Below, piece by piece: positions 7,900-20,878 of a stretch of DNA of 64,000 bases; the stretch's first letter is position 1; every line of letters begins with the position of its first letter. Source of the DNA: Paenibacillus stellifer (lineage in GTDB: Bacteria > Bacillota > Bacilli > Paenibacillales > Paenibacillaceae). The position numbers and the translations under genes are program-made. The notes beneath the pieces were generated by a model that was not told where the DNA came from, made no database searches, and saw only the letters and a program-made list of their open reading frames with translations. The DNA lies in NCBI RefSeq assembly GCF_000758685.1, contig NZ_CP009286.1, positions 4,926,001 to 4,990,000 on the forward strand, read 5' to 3'.

Positions 7900-9306
7900 T
7901 CAGTGTCTTTTTGTCTGCTGGCGGTATTGTCCGGGAGCGAAACCGGTGCTCTTCTTGAACCATTTGGCAAAATACTTCACGTCGCCGATGCCGGCCTTCT
8001 CCGCAATTTCCTCGATCCGGTAATCCGTCATTTCCAGCAGGCTCTGCGCCCGCTCCAGCTTCTTGCGCGTGATGAAATCAATCAGGCTGCAGCCGGTTGC
8101 TTCCTTGAACACCGTGCTGAAATAGCTGCGGCTGACGCCGATCCGGTCGGCGATTTCGCCCGCTCTCGGGTCAAGCTGCAGATGCCGGTTAATATAGTCG
8201 ATGGCGCGATAAATATCCTCCTTGTGCTGGCGGCTTGAGAGAGGCGTCTCCCGTTCAATCGCCCGCAGGCGCAGAAGGCGCATCACGCCCTCGGTCCAGC
8301 GCATGACGCCTTCGACCGGGCCATCCTCCCTCCATTCCAGTCCGGGAATGCGCGCGAGCTTCACATTCAGCAGCTCATGCTCGGCCAGATCCCGCTCATC
8401 CCAGGGGCAGAGAAGCAGCACCGAGCCGTCCGGGCAGGGAAAGAGCGCCCGTCCGGGTATCCCCGTTGCGAAATCCGGCGCAAGCAGCCGGTACAGCTGC
8501 CGCTCCGGCTCCTCCACGGATTGACGCCCCCATTCTTCAAGGGATCGCTGCTCCGATTCCTCCATAGGCCGCCGCTCCGGTTCCTCCAGAGGTAGCCGAC
8601 CCGATTTCTCTGTCAGGACAAGCCCGCCAGCCTGCTCCGTCAGAACAAACCCGCCGACCTGCTCCTGTGAAACGTCTTTCAGACGGTTCCTTCTCTCAGC
8701 GGAAGCGGTATCCGAATTTTTGGTAACGCTTCCAATATCGTATAAGTGAAGGATGCAGCTCTGTAAGATCATCCAGCTCCATTCCTTCTCAAGCTTTGCC
8801 GACAGCTTCGCAGCCGCCGGAGCATCCTGCCGCCGCAGCCAATCGGTCACGGTGTCCCCGTCATCTGCGACCGGCGCCTCCGGGAGTTGTGTCACCGGGC
8901 GGGAAAGGCATTCCCGCCGGATTTTATCCAGGCAGCGCTCTACTTCTTCTTCGCCCATACTGGTCTTGACGATATAGTCGGAGATGCCGATCTGGATGCC
9001 CTGCTGCGCATAGGCGAAATCACGGTGACAGCTCAGAAACAATATTTTGACATGGGGATAACGGTTACGAATTTTCTGTGCCAGCTCGATGCCGTCCATT
9101 TCGGGCATTACGATGTCGGTTATGACAACGTCCGGCTCGTGGCGGATTACCTTCTCCCAACCCAAAGCGCCGTTCGGGGCGTCATCAACGACGGTCATAT
9201 CATGTCTGCCCCAATCCACTGTCATTTTCAGGCCTTTTCGGACCAACTGTTCATCATCGACGATCAATACCTTCAGGGGGCGGTCTCTCCGTAAGTCTTG
9301 GGCCAT
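7900..9306 (-). CDS. AraC-type response regulator (YesN family)
   Basis: Cytosolic transcription regulator of 468 residues. An N-terminal receiver domain (VLIVDDEQLVRKG; phospho-acceptor Asp in VITDIVMPEMDG near residue 60) is joined to a C-terminal pair of AraC helix-turn-helix motifs (IADRIGVSRSYFSTVFKE; ending GFAPGQYRQQ). It overlaps the 3' end of the sensor kinase gene by 34 bases, so the pair is co-translated. It probably activates the adjacent sugar importer and GH42 genes. The linker near residues 210-265 is an unusual low-complexity stretch with imperfect repeats of the form EEPERR/EESEQR, which most YesN proteins lack. Confidence 0.9.
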   Translation of the reverse strand: MAQDLRRDRPLKVLIVDDEQLVRKGLKMTVDWGRHDMTVVDDAPNGALGWEKVIRHEPDVVITDIVMPEMDGIELAQKIRNRYPHVKILFLSCHRDFAYAQQGIQIGISDYIVKTSMGEEEVERCLDKIRRECLSRPVTQLPEAPVADDGDTVTDWLRRQDAPAAAKLSAKLEKEWSWMILQSCILHLYDIGSVTKNSDTASAERRNRLKDVSQEQVGGFVLTEQAGGLVLTEKSGRLPLEEPERRPMEESEQRSLEEWGRQSVEEPERQLYRLLAPDFATGIPGRALFPCPDGSVLLLCPWDERDLAEHELLNVKLARIPGLEWREDGPVEGVMRWTEGVMRLLRLRAIERETPLSSRQHKEDIYRAIDYINRHLQLDPRAGEIADRIGVSRSYFSTVFKEATGCSLIDFITRKKLERAQSLLEMTDYRIEEIAEKAGIGDVKYFAKWFKKSTGFAPGQYRQQTKRH

Positions 9307-10994
9307 CGTATCGTCACCTTCGTTCCATGGTTTCGTTCTGACTCAATCGTAAACGTACAGCTATCGCCAAAATGCATGCTAAAGCGCTCCATCACGTTCC
9401 GCAGGCCAAGCCCGCCCTTTTTGCCGGGAACGACTTGACCGTCTCTGACATATTGCAAATGCTCCGGCTTGATGCCAAGCCCGTTGTCGGTCAGCACCGC
9501 CGTAATTCCATCCGGTCCGGAAGACAGCGACAGCCTGATTTCGCCTTCCCCGTCCGTAAAGCCGTGAAAGAAGATGTTCTCCAGCAGCGGCTGGAACACC
9601 ATGCGCGGAACAAGGCAAGTCATCAGCTCCGGCGCCGCCTCCATCGTGAACTTAAAGGCGTCGTCGTAGCGAAACCGCTGGATCTCGATAAAATGCTGGA
9701 CGACATCCAGCTCTTCTTCCAGCGTGATCAGCGTCCTTGATACCGACAGGCTGCTGTCCAGCACAGCGACGAGATGCTCGACCATCCTCTGAATATCACG
9801 GCGGCCGGCCAGTCTCGCCTTCCACTGGATGGTGTTCAGGGTGTTAAAGAGCAGATGCGGATTGATCTGGTAGTGCAGCGCCCGCAGCTCCGCTTCGCCC
9901 CGCAGCTTCTCGGTCCGGCTGATCTCGCGTACCAGCTCCTGAATCTGCCCGGTCATCCGGTTGAACGAGCGGCTTAAATAGCCGAGCTCGTCAGAGGACA
10001 GCACGGGCGTCTGAATGAACAGCTCTCCCTGGCCGAATCTCCGCATGGATTGGGTAAGCTTCTGAATGGGCCGCGTGAGGCGGAGCGAGAAGAAATGAGC
10101 TATCAGGATGACGAAGACGAGCGTGCAGCCCGCAACGAGCAGCGTGTAATTGAGGATCACGCCGGAGGACCGGTAGAACTCGCTATGCGGCACCCGGGCT
10201 TCAACGGTCCAGCCCTCCCGCTCCATAACGCCGGACCACACCACATCGTCCTCCGCGCCGACGTATCCCTCAGAGCTCTGGAGCAGCACAGCGCCGTCTC
10301 CCGAGCGGATCTGCAGATGGGCGTTCATGTTATGCTGGAACGCCCGCAGCAGATCGACCACAGGGTCCGCCTTCGTATCGATCAGAATCCGGCTGCCCGA
10401 AGGGAGTCCGAAATGGTCCTTAACCGGCACCACGAGACTGATGACCGTGTTCTCTTCCACGAAGCTGTAATAGTAATCTGAACGATGGATGATGACCTGC
10501 CGTCCCCCGTCGCCGGAAGCGCCGTGCCAGAAGGAGGAATCCGCCAGCCGGATAGGATCGATCGCGCCGCTGCCGATAATTTTACCCGACGGAGTCACAA
10601 CTGAAACGCTTACAATATTGACCGTCTCAAAAGACATCAGGTAGCGCCGCAGCGCTTGCTCCTCCTGATAGCGGCTGTAGCTCGGCGTCTCGCCCTCTTC
10701 GATCACAATCGGCGTAGAGATCAAATAATTTAACAGATTTCCCGTAATATTGTCCATCTGCGCCACGCTGGTGTCCAGCAGCAGCTTCAGCTCCTCGATC
10801 GCGTTCATCCCGTAGCTTCCGAACTGCGCATTCACGATCTGCGACGATTTGTGGGTGGAGAAGTACCCCATGACTGCCAGCGGCAGCAGCGCAATGACCA
10901 TGAAGAACATCAGCAGCTTGGCGTACATGCTCCGGCCGACCGGTACCGCAGGAGGGCTGCGCCGGTCTCCGCGATACGAAGCGCGCCATTTCAT
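9273..10994 (-). CDS. Sensor histidine kinase, YesM/LytS type
   Basis: Membrane sensor of 573 residues. A first membrane segment (LLMFFMVIALLPLAVMGYFS, near 30-49) and a second (LLVAGCTLVFVILIAHFF, near 285) bracket an extracellular dCache-like domain. A HAMP segment, a His_kinase domain with the phospho-His in LRALHYQINPHLLFNTLN, and an HATPase domain with DNGLGIKPEHL follow. It should sense the sugar or the loaded binding protein and phosphorylate the overlapping response regulator. This is the standard Paenibacillus arrangement next to CUT1 sugar importers. Confidence 0.92.
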   Translation of the reverse strand: MKWRASYRGDRRSPPAVPVGRSMYAKLLMFFMVIALLPLAVMGYFSTHKSSQIVNAQFGSYGMNAIEELKLLLDTSVAQMDNITGNLLNYLISTPIVIEEGETPSYSRYQEEQALRRYLMSFETVNIVSVSVVTPSGKIIGSGAIDPIRLADSSFWHGASGDGGRQVIIHRSDYYYSFVEENTVISLVVPVKDHFGLPSGSRILIDTKADPVVDLLRAFQHNMNAHLQIRSGDGAVLLQSSEGYVGAEDDVVWSGVMEREGWTVEARVPHSEFYRSSGVILNYTLLVAGCTLVFVILIAHFFSLRLTRPIQKLTQSMRRFGQGELFIQTPVLSSDELGYLSRSFNRMTGQIQELVREISRTEKLRGEAELRALHYQINPHLLFNTLNTIQWKARLAGRRDIQRMVEHLVAVLDSSLSVSRTLITLEEELDVVQHFIEIQRFRYDDAFKFTMEAAPELMTCLVPRMVFQPLLENIFFHGFTDGEGEIRLSLSSGPDGITAVLTDNGLGIKPEHLQYVRDGQVVPGKKGGLGLRNVMERFSMHFGDSCTFTIESERNHGTKVTIRWPKTYGETAP

Positions 10995-11156
10995 ACGATC
11001 CCCTCCATCTCCATAGCTTCGATTGCCTTATTTACCGAGCATTTAACATAAATCCATGGAGCGAGTTGAACCAACCGCATACCATCAACCTGCATGTATT
11101 CCAATTACGCCAGATGCCGGCCGTATTACGCAAAATGCCAGCCGGAAAAAGGGCAA

Positions 11157-11178
11157 ACCGGATCTGACTCGATCCGGT
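11157..11178 (-). terminator. Possible terminator after the GH2 gene
   Basis: Stem ACCGGATC/GATCCGGT with a 6-nt loop; on the minus strand the tail is TTGCCCTTTTT, so the T-run is interrupted. It lies 63 bases past the stop codon of the GH2 beta-galactosidase. Confidence 0.4.
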
Positions 11179-11240
11179 CTCCCTGGCCTATCCGTACATC
11201 CGGCCGTGACGTCATCTATCTGGCCCAGCCTGCCTATTGC

Positions 11241-14267
<3,027 letters not shown>

Positions 14268-14368
14268 TTATTGGCTTTTTGAATTATTGGCCGCCCACTT
14301 GTTAGCCTTATGATTGATTGGCTTTCTGGCTTCTTGACTTGCCTTCCCACTGGCTTGTTAACCGGCTT

Positions 14369-15517
14369 CTACCATTCCGCAATGCTGCCGTCCCGGTGAC
14401 GCCACACCGGATTTCGCCAGCGATGCCCCGTCTTGGCCATCTCGCGGACATATTCCTCATTGACCGTTATGCCCAGACCTGGTCCGTCCGGAATCCGGAC
14501 ATGTCCGTCGCTGTAGGCAAAGACCGAAGGGTCGGTGATATAATCCAGCAGATCATTGCCTTGATTATAATGGATGCCGAGGCTTTGTTCCTGAATAACG
14601 GCATTGTATGAAGCCGCGTCGACCTGCAAGCAGGCAGCCAGCGCGATCGGCCCCAGCGGGCAGTGCGGAGCGACCGCCACATCGAACGCCTCGGCCATGG
14701 CGAAGATTTTTTTGCACTCGGTGATGCCTCCGGCATGGGACAGATCGGGCTGAATGATATCGACTACCCCATCCATCAGCAGATGCTTGAAATCCCAGCG
14801 CGAGAACATGCGCTCACCTGTCGCAATCGGCGCACTCGTATGAGCCGCGATGTCCCGCAGCGCTTCATTATTCTCCGGCAGCACCGGCTCTTCAATGAAC
14901 ATCAGGCGGTAGGGATCAAGCTCCCGGGCCAACACCCGGGCCATCGGCTTATGCAGCCGTCCATGAAAATCAACGGCTATGCCGAACTCCGGCCCACAGG
15001 CTTCGCGGATGGCGGCGACCCGCTCGACGACGGCGTTTACCTTGTCATGCGTATCGATGAACTGCATTTCCTCCGAGGCGTTCATCTTGATCGCCGTGAA
15101 GCCTGCGGCCTTCTTCTCCAGAGCCGCCTGGACGACATCGATCGGACGGTCGCCGCCGATCCAGGAATAGACCCGCATCGTGCTGCGGCAGGCGCCGCCG
15201 AGCAGCTGGTACACGGGCGCGTTGAAGGCCTTGCCTTTGATGTCCCACAGCGCCTGGTCGATTCCGGCGATTGCGCTCATCAGAATCGGACCGCCCCGGT
15301 AAAATCCGCCCCGGTACATCGTCTGCCACAGATCCTCAATCCGCTGAGGGTCCTGCCCGATCAAATAATCCATCATTTCCTCAACGGCGGCCTGCACCGT
15401 ATGCGCCTTGCCTTCGACCACCGGCTCACCCCAGCCCGAGATGCCCTCGTCCGTGTCTATCTTCAGAAACAGCCAGCGCGGAGGTACGATAAACGTTTCA
15501 TATCCTGTAATTTTCAT
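14369..15517 (-). CDS. dgoD: D-galactonate dehydratase
   Basis: Enolase-superfamily dehydratase that converts D-galactonate to 2-keto-3-deoxygalactonate. It matches Escherichia coli DgoD closely from memory: [34 protein letters not shown], the metal ligands in IAVDFHGR and [17 protein letters not shown], catalytic His in [14 protein letters not shown] and the terminal WRNPVWRH. Start chosen at ATG 15517, which gives MKITGYETF and has AAAGGAG 9 bases upstream; the reading to 15571 adds 18 residues not found in the family. Four bases separate it from the aldolase gene upstream. Confidence 0.93.
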   Translation of the reverse strand: MKITGYETFIVPPRWLFLKIDTDEGISGWGEPVVEGKAHTVQAAVEEMMDYLIGQDPQRIEDLWQTMYRGGFYRGGPILMSAIAGIDQALWDIKGKAFNAPVYQLLGGACRSTMRVYSWIGGDRPIDVVQAALEKKAAGFTAIKMNASEEMQFIDTHDKVNAVVERVAAIREACGPEFGIAVDFHGRLHKPMARVLARELDPYRLMFIEEPVLPENNEALRDIAAHTSAPIATGERMFSRWDFKHLLMDGVVDIIQPDLSHAGGITECKKIFAMAEAFDVAVAPHCPLGPIALAACLQVDAASYNAVIQEQSLGIHYNQGNDLLDYITDPSVFAYSDGHVRIPDGPGLGITVNEEYVREMAKTGHRWRNPVWRHRDGSIAEW

Positions 15518-15521
15518 GGCA

Positions 15522-16184
15522 TTAAGCTCCTTTGGCTCTTGTTCTTCTGGCCTTGTCAACCTCTTCGGCAAAACGGCGCGCCATCTCTGTCAGCTTCCCG
15601 TACTCTCCCCGCGCTGCCGCCTGCCGGTCCACGAGAGCGCTTCCCAGACCGAGCGCGACCGCTCCGGCGGCAATATACGAGCCAGCATTGTCCAGCGTCA
15701 CGCCTCCTGTCGGCATCATCCTGAGATGCCCAAGCGGCCCCTGCAATTCCTTGATGTAGGAAGCGCCCAGCGAACTGCCGGGGAACAGCTTCAGCAGATC
15801 AGCCCCCGCTTCATGCGCCCTGACAATCTCCGTCGGCGTCATCACGCCGGGAATGGCAATCCGCCCTGCATTTACGGTCAGCTCCACAATATGCTCATTC
15901 AAATTGGGCGAAAAAATAAAGTCGGCCCCCGCTGCAATTGCCCGCTCGGCCTGCGCCGCCTCCAGCACCGTTCCGGCTCCCACCAGCAGCCGTTCCCCGT
16001 ACTTCGCCTTCAGCTCCGCTATCAGCCGGTTCACCTCCGGCGTATCGGCCGTTATCTCCAGCGCGCCCACGCCGCCTGCGGCCAGCGCTTCCGCGATCCC
16101 CGCGACATGCTCCAGCTCCGGGCGGCGGATGACCGCCACAAGTCCCGAAGCGATAAGCTGTTCAATCCGGCTCTCCTTGTCCAT
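15522..16184 (-). CDS. 2-dehydro-3-deoxyphosphogalactonate/gluconate aldolase
   Basis: Class I KDPG/KDPGal aldolase of 220 residues; it cleaves the phosphorylated keto-deoxy sugar acid to pyruvate and glyceraldehyde 3-phosphate. The Schiff-base Lys is in [10 protein letters not shown] (near residue 132), the catalytic Glu in [10 protein letters not shown] (near 44), and the phosphate-binding [13 protein letters not shown] and GLGSALVD are intact. It sits between the kinase and galactonate dehydratase genes, so the galacto substrate is the likely one (DgoA role), although family members often accept both epimers. Confidence 0.92.
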   Translation of the reverse strand: MDKESRIEQLIASGLVAVIRRPELEHVAGIAEALAAGGVGALEITADTPEVNRLIAELKAKYGERLLVGAGTVLEAAQAERAIAAGADFIFSPNLNEHIVELTVNAGRIAIPGVMTPTEIVRAHEAGADLLKLFPGSSLGASYIKELQGPLGHLRMMPTGGVTLDNAGSYIAAGAVALGLGSALVDRQAAARGEYGKLTEMARRFAEEVDKARRTRAKGA

Positions 16185-16226
16185 GTCCTTCCTCCTTCTG
16201 ATTGATGGATCTCGATTGCATCCCCC

Positions 16227-17183
16227 TTACCGGGTTATATCTTCGCTGGCCGCTCCTCCTGCCAGGAGCCGCTCGACTTCATGCCGTGTCGGCAGGCCCT
16301 CCACATCGCCGCTGACTCCCACCACAATGGAGCCGACCGCATTGGCGCGCCGGACGGCTGCCGGCAGCTTCTCGCCCAGCAGCAGGCCGCTTATAAATCC
16401 GGCGGCGAAGCCGTCTCCGGCGCCCATCGGATCAATTAGCCGCCTTACCGGGAAGCCCGGCTCATATCCGGAGCTCTCGCCGCTGCGGTAATACGCACCA
16501 GCGCCGCCGAGCTTGATGACAACCGCTCCAGCGCCGCCTTCCAGAAGGCGCTCCGCGATCTCCTCCGGCGTATGACCTCCCGTCAGGAACCGGCCCTCCT
16601 CAACGCCGGGCAGCACATAATCGGCCAGCCCCGCCATTGCGCCGAGCACCTCCCCGGCTTCTTCTCTGTTCCAGAGCTTCCAGCGGATATTGGGGTCAAA
16701 TACAATCGCTGTTCCATGCTTCTTCGCCGTTTCCATCGCCCGAAAGGTCAGCTTACGGCACTCCGGACTAAGCGCGGGTGTTATGCCGGTGACATGCAGA
16801 ATGCGCGCTTTTGCCACATAAGCTTCATTTAGTTCGCGCTCATTCATCAGACTGGCTGCCGATTGGCGGCGATAGTAGTACACCTGGATGCGGTCCGGAG
16901 AGATTTGTTCTTTGAAGAACACCCCCGTCGGCGCCTCGTCCGTCGTCCGCACCTCTGAAGTATCTACGCCATGGCCTGTGATGAACTGCCGGACATAGCG
17001 TCCGAACGGATCGTTCCCGAGCTTGCTGAACCATCCTGCGCGATGTCCCATACGGGCAAGCCCGATCGCCACATTGCTCTCCGCGCCCGCCACATGCTTG
17101 TGAAAGCCGTCCACATACTCCAGGGGAGCCATTCGGTCCGCCGCAAGCTGAACCATGGTTTCGCCGAAGGTAACAACCTCCAT
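16227..17183 (-). CDS. PfkB-family 2-keto-3-deoxy-galactonate/gluconate kinase
   Basis: Ribokinase-fold sugar kinase of 318 residues that phosphorylates the keto-deoxy sugar acid made by the dehydratase. Motifs: VVTFGETMVQLA at the N-terminus, HVAGAESNVAIGLARMG, and the C-terminal anion hole and catalytic Asp in DPMGAGDGFAAGFISGL (near residue 255). Start at ATG 17183: a GTG 15 bases earlier would place the codons AGG AGG AAG GAG, which are plainly the Shine-Dalgarno, inside the gene. The E. coli galactonate kinase DgoK belongs to a different fold, so this operon uses a KdgK-type enzyme. Confidence 0.9.
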   Translation of the reverse strand: MEVVTFGETMVQLAADRMAPLEYVDGFHKHVAGAESNVAIGLARMGHRAGWFSKLGNDPFGRYVRQFITGHGVDTSEVRTTDEAPTGVFFKEQISPDRIQVYYYRRQSAASLMNERELNEAYVAKARILHVTGITPALSPECRKLTFRAMETAKKHGTAIVFDPNIRWKLWNREEAGEVLGAMAGLADYVLPGVEEGRFLTGGHTPEEIAERLLEGGAGAVVIKLGGAGAYYRSGESSGYEPGFPVRRLIDPMGAGDGFAAGFISGLLLGEKLPAAVRRANAVGSIVVGVSGDVEGLPTRHEVERLLAGGAASEDITR

Positions 17184-17364
17184 CTCCTTCCTCCTCACCT
17201 GTTAATGAATAGATGTCCACTAAATCAAAGATCATATCTTTAGTTATAAAAAGCAGCATTCTCATCCCGTATATTCGAAAAAACTTATGATTTCCTAGTT
17301 ATTTTACGAAAAACCATAGAATTAAGCGCTGCTATTAGTCGTTTTATTTATAATGATACGATCT

Positions 17365-17375
17365 TTGTGTTACAA
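17365..17375. promoter_or_regulatory. Candidate operator for the divergent GntR/FadR-type regulator
   Basis: TTGTGTTACAA fits the TNGTNNNACNA consensus of FadR-subfamily GntR operators exactly. It lies in the 291-base gap between the divergent kinase gene and the regulator gene, about 180 bases before the kinase start and 100 bases before the regulator start. Confidence 0.45.
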
Positions 17376-17474
17376 TCATATTATCTTATCTGCAGGCAGT
17401 CAATACTAATCTCTTATCTTCATCGGACCTGTGCTAAAATAAGGGCATTCATTCCAAGACAAGGGCGGACAAAT

Positions 17475-18149
17475 ATGAAACAGACCAAACAAACCGCGTT
17501 TCAGGCTACGATGGAGCTTATGAAACTGAAAATCCAGAACGGAGAATGGGCGCCGGGCGACCGCCTCCCCACTCTGCAGCAGCTTGCCGCCGATTTCTCC
17601 GTCAGCGTCACCACCGTCCGCGAAGCGCTGCGGATACTGGAGAGCCAGGGCAATGTCAGCATCGAACACGGGCGTGGCATGTATGTGCGGAACGACCCGC
17701 TGCTCCTGGATGATCCGGCGGCGGCGCTCAAGGAACTTGAGGATATCTCGCTCGTCGACCTTCTGGAGGCCCGGCTGCTGATCGAGCCGGAGCTGGCCGC
17801 CCTGGCGGCGCAGCGCGCCGATGAAGCGCAGGTACGCAGGCTGCGTGATCTGGCGGAGCGGATGGTGCGGCAGATGGAGGAAGGCGGGCCCTTCTTCGAG
17901 ACGGACCTGGCTTTTCACCAGCTGATCGCCGAGAGCGCTTCAAATCCGGTACTGGCCCGCATGCTGAGTTCGGTTCTCCCCCTGCTGGCGGAGGGCCGCA
18001 AGCAGACGAATACGCTGCCTCATATGCGGACCAAAGCGTCCAACTACCATATTCTGATCGCCATCGCGATCGAGGAGCATGATAGCGGGACGGCCCGGCA
18101 GCTCATGGACAGCCATATCCGCAGCATGCTGACGAGCCTGCGGAAGTAG
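17475..18149 (+). CDS. GntR-family transcriptional regulator, FadR subfamily
   Basis: 224-residue DNA-binding regulator. The N-terminal winged helix (GDRLPTLQQLAADFSVSVTTVREALRILESQG, read in two parts) is followed by an all-helical FCD ligand domain with metal-type residues in ETDLAFHQLIAESASNP and the late YHILIAIAIEEHD. It is divergent from the kinase-aldolase-dgoD-lacZ run, the classic place for a local repressor answering to galactonate or a keto-deoxy intermediate, as with DgoR. The start at ATG 17475 gives the normal FadR-type N-terminus; a longer reading from 17367 adds 36 residues outside the family pattern. Confidence 0.86.
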   Translation: MKQTKQTAFQATMELMKLKIQNGEWAPGDRLPTLQQLAADFSVSVTTVREALRILESQGNVSIEHGRGMYVRNDPLLLDDPAAALKELEDISLVDLLEARLLIEPELAALAAQRADEAQVRRLRDLAERMVRQMEEGGPFFETDLAFHQLIAESASNPVLARMLSSVLPLLAEGRKQTNTLPHMRTKASNYHILIAIAIEEHDSGTARQLMDSHIRSMLTSLRK

Positions 18150-18248
18150 GCAGAGACACCGGAGCAGCCCCGCCTATCGCAAAGCGCAATTCGCCCAGGG
18201 CGCCAGGTACCCAAGGCGCGAGACGTAATACCCAAGGAGGCAAAGCCC

Positions 18249-18827
18249 GTGAAGAATAACGAATTGCTCATCATGCTGTTCGGGGATTCTCAAGCCTTTG
18301 AGCGCTGGCTGGAGGAGCATCACGCGATTTCGCCGGGAGTTTGGCTGCAGATCGCGAAGAAGAACTCCGGGCTCTCATCCGTCAGTTATGCTGAAGCGCT
18401 CGAAGCGGCGCTGTGCTACGGCTGGATCGACAGCCACAAGGTGAAGCATGATGAGCGGTCTTGGCTTCAGCGCTTCACGCCCCGAGGGCCCAAAAGCGTG
18501 TGGTCGAAGGTGAATAAAGAGAAGGCCGAGCGGTTAATCGGAGAAGGCCGGATGAAGCCGGCTGGTTTGGCCGCAATTGAAGCGGCTAAGCAGAACGGTG
18601 AGTGGGACAAGGCCTACGAGTCGTTCAGCAGCGCTTCAGTTCCCGAGGATTTCGCTGCCGAGCTTAGCAAGCTGCCTCAAGCGAAGGCATTTTTTGACTC
18701 GCTGAACCGGCAAAATCAATACGCCATCCTGTACCGGCTTCATCAGTCGAGAACGCCGGCAGCGAGAAACAAACGGATTCAGCAGTTCCTTGAAATGCTG
18801 GCGAAGGGCGAGAAGCTGTATCCTTAG
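18249..18827 (+). CDS. YdeI/OmpD-associated family protein
   Basis: 192-residue protein of the YdeI/OmpD-associated (bacteriocin-protection-like) family. Recognisable family signatures are FERWLEEHH, GVWLQIAKKNSG, EALCYGWID-like ALCYGWIDSHK, QRFTPRGPKSVWSKVN and the C-terminal NRQNQYAILYRLHQSRTPAARNK read in pieces. Function is not established for most members. The GTG start has AAGGAGG eight bases upstream. It follows the GntR gene by 99 bases on the same strand and may be cotranscribed or independent. Confidence 0.8.
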   Translation: MKNNELLIMLFGDSQAFERWLEEHHAISPGVWLQIAKKNSGLSSVSYAEALEAALCYGWIDSHKVKHDERSWLQRFTPRGPKSVWSKVNKEKAERLIGEGRMKPAGLAAIEAAKQNGEWDKAYESFSSASVPEDFAAELSKLPQAKAFFDSLNRQNQYAILYRLHQSRTPAARNKRIQQFLEMLAKGEKLYP

Positions 18828-18989
18828 CACTTGGCCGCGACCCCCGATACTTGCGAACCTGAGTCCGTTTGTTAAGGAATCCCTGAGATGTGCCGATATA
18901 AGCCATGTGAGCTTTACAAGGTTTAATTAACGTAACGGCAGGCGCGCGGGACGACCAGTCCCCCGTCACTCATCAAGGAGGAGTTCCAT

Positions 18990-20738
18990 TTGAAAGGTCT
19001 ATCTCTAGGCAATCTGAAGCTTCGCATCAAAATGAGCATTCCCCTGCTCGCTCCACTGCTGGCCCTTGCTCTGCTGGCCGTATTCTCCAACACTTCGTTA
19101 ACCCGTGTGTACGGGGAATTGACAGACCGCCTGTACAATGAAGCGCATCAAAGCGATTATTGGCTGCTTAATGCGGACCGCGATTTTTATCAGGCCGATG
19201 CCGCCCTGCGAACCCGGATGACCGAGAGCAGCCGGCAGCAGCAAGACCTGGCCAGAACGGACTATCAGGAGAATGTTCAGCAGACGGCGGAACGGGTGGG
19301 CAAAGCCAAAGAGATTTTACAGCACAGCGACAGTACGATTATGTCTTACAAGCACAAGACGTCCGGAAAGACGGTGACTCAGCTTTTTGACGAGTTCGAC
19401 CAGAACTTCAAAGCATGGTCCGGCCTCTACAATGTCGAGCAGAATTCGTTAACTGATTCAGCCGCTTACAAGATCGCTTTTGACTTGACGCGCAACACGA
19501 TCAATCAGGTGGAAGAGATTCTGGATGTTTACAGCCAGGATATTATCGCACGGAACCAAGCGGATGTGGCGGACGCGAAAAAGCAAACCCTGCTGCTGAC
19601 AGGAGGCGCTCTGCTGCTCTCCCTGCTGCTGGGCGCCTGGATCATCCGCAACGTTAACCGGCGCACTCAAGCCGCTCTCGGTCTGATCCGCAAGACCGCG
19701 CAATTTGATCTGAAATACGACGACAGCTTTGGTTCCTATTTGAATGAAAAAGATGAATTTGCCTCCATCATCACAGCGGAAGCGGGAGCAAGGCAGGAAT
19801 TCCGCACTCTGATCACAAGCGTGATCGAGGAGACCGGCCGTCTCAAGGAGGCGATTGGCAGCACCAAAGCCAGCATGAACGAGCTGGGCCGGGAAGTCGA
19901 GGACATTTCCTCCACCACGGAGCAGCTGTCCGCAGGCATGGAAGAAACGGCTGCTTCCACGCAGGAAATGAACGCTTCCTCTCATGAAATGGAACACGCG
20001 GTCGAAAGCGTCGCCGTTCATGCCCAGGAAGGCGCCCAGTCAGTTGAGGAGATTAATGAAAGAGCCGGCCGCCTGAAAGAGAGCTTCGAAGCATCCAACG
20101 CCCAGGCTCTGATCCTGTTCTCGGACATGAAGGAGTCGCTGGGCAAGGCTCTCGAAGAAGCCAAAGCGGTCGAGCAAATCGACATGCTGGCGAGCGCGAT
20201 TCTCGACATTACCGCCAAGACGAACTTGCTTGCGCTCAACGCCTCCATCGAGGCCGCCCGCGCCGGAGAAGCGGGCCGGGGCTTCGCTGTGGTCGCCGGA
20301 GAGATCCGCAAGCTGGCGGACGACTCCAAGAACACGGCTGCCGAAATCCAGCAGGTCGCGGGGGCCGTCGTCCAGTCGGTATCGCATCTGTCAGGCCAGT
20401 CCGCCAAGCTGCTGAATTATGTGGAGCATGATGTGCGCAGCGATTACGGAACGATGCTGCAGGCGAGCGACCGGTACCGGAGTGATGCGGACCAGATCAA
20501 CGGGCTCGTCACCAGCCTGAGCGCCACCTCCGAGGAGCTTCTGGCCTCGATCCACAGCATCGTGAAGGTCATTCAGGAGGTCTCCATCGCCGCTAACGAA
20601 GGCGCCGCCGGAGCCACCCACATCGCCGAGAAGTCCGGCGTCATTGTCGAGAAGACCGAAGAGGTCTCGGCTTATATGGACCGTTCCGTCGAAGGCGCGC
20701 GGCTGCTGGAGGACATGGTGTCCAAGTTTAAGCTGTAA
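18990..20738 (+). CDS. Methyl-accepting chemotaxis protein
   Basis: Membrane chemoreceptor of 582 residues. Membrane segment 1 is near residues 15-32 ([15 protein letters not shown]) and segment 2 near 200-220 ([19 protein letters not shown]); between them is a helical four-helix-bundle-like ligand domain. The cytosolic signalling tip is intact: [20 protein letters not shown] followed by [19 protein letters not shown], near residues 410-450. It would signal to CheA/CheW. The start codon is TTG, supported by AAGGAGGAG 7 bases upstream. No chemotaxis partners are nearby, typical of an orphan receptor; the ligand is unknown. Confidence 0.92.
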   Translation: MKGLSLGNLKLRIKMSIPLLAPLLALALLAVFSNTSLTRVYGELTDRLYNEAHQSDYWLLNADRDFYQADAALRTRMTESSRQQQDLARTDYQENVQQTAERVGKAKEILQHSDSTIMSYKHKTSGKTVTQLFDEFDQNFKAWSGLYNVEQNSLTDSAAYKIAFDLTRNTINQVEEILDVYSQDIIARNQADVADAKKQTLLLTGGALLLSLLLGAWIIRNVNRRTQAALGLIRKTAQFDLKYDDSFGSYLNEKDEFASIITAEAGARQEFRTLITSVIEETGRLKEAIGSTKASMNELGREVEDISSTTEQLSAGMEETAASTQEMNASSHEMEHAVESVAVHAQEGAQSVEEINERAGRLKESFEASNAQALILFSDMKESLGKALEEAKAVEQIDMLASAILDITAKTNLLALNASIEAARAGEAGRGFAVVAGEIRKLADDSKNTAAEIQQVAGAVVQSVSHLSGQSAKLLNYVEHDVRSDYGTMLQASDRYRSDADQINGLVTSLSATSEELLASIHSIVKVIQEVSIAANEGAAGATHIAEKSGVIVEKTEEVSAYMDRSVEGARLLEDMVSKFKL

Positions 20739-20787
20739 TTGGTGCGGTGGTGCATCATAAGACCGGGTGAATGCCAACGGTAAAAAA

Positions 20788-20820
20788 GAGGCCATTGAAG
20801 CTGTACACTTCAATGGCCTC
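20788..20820. terminator. Bidirectional terminator between convergent genes
   Basis: A perfect 13-bp stem (GAGGCCATTGAAG/CTTCAATGGCCTC) with a 7-nt loop. It is flanked by AAAAAA on the left and TTT on the right, so it can end both the chemoreceptor transcript and the convergent epoxide hydrolase transcript; the T-run is longer on the minus strand. Confidence 0.88.
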
Positions 20821-20878
20821 TTTGGGCTGTTTGGACGTTTCTAGCGTGCTGCGAGCCGCTTTCCGGAGCCCGCCCCAG

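Noticed and set aside
10598..10612. Catabolite-response-element-like TGAAACGCTTACA
   Set aside because: One base short of the consensus spacing and inside the sensor kinase gene.
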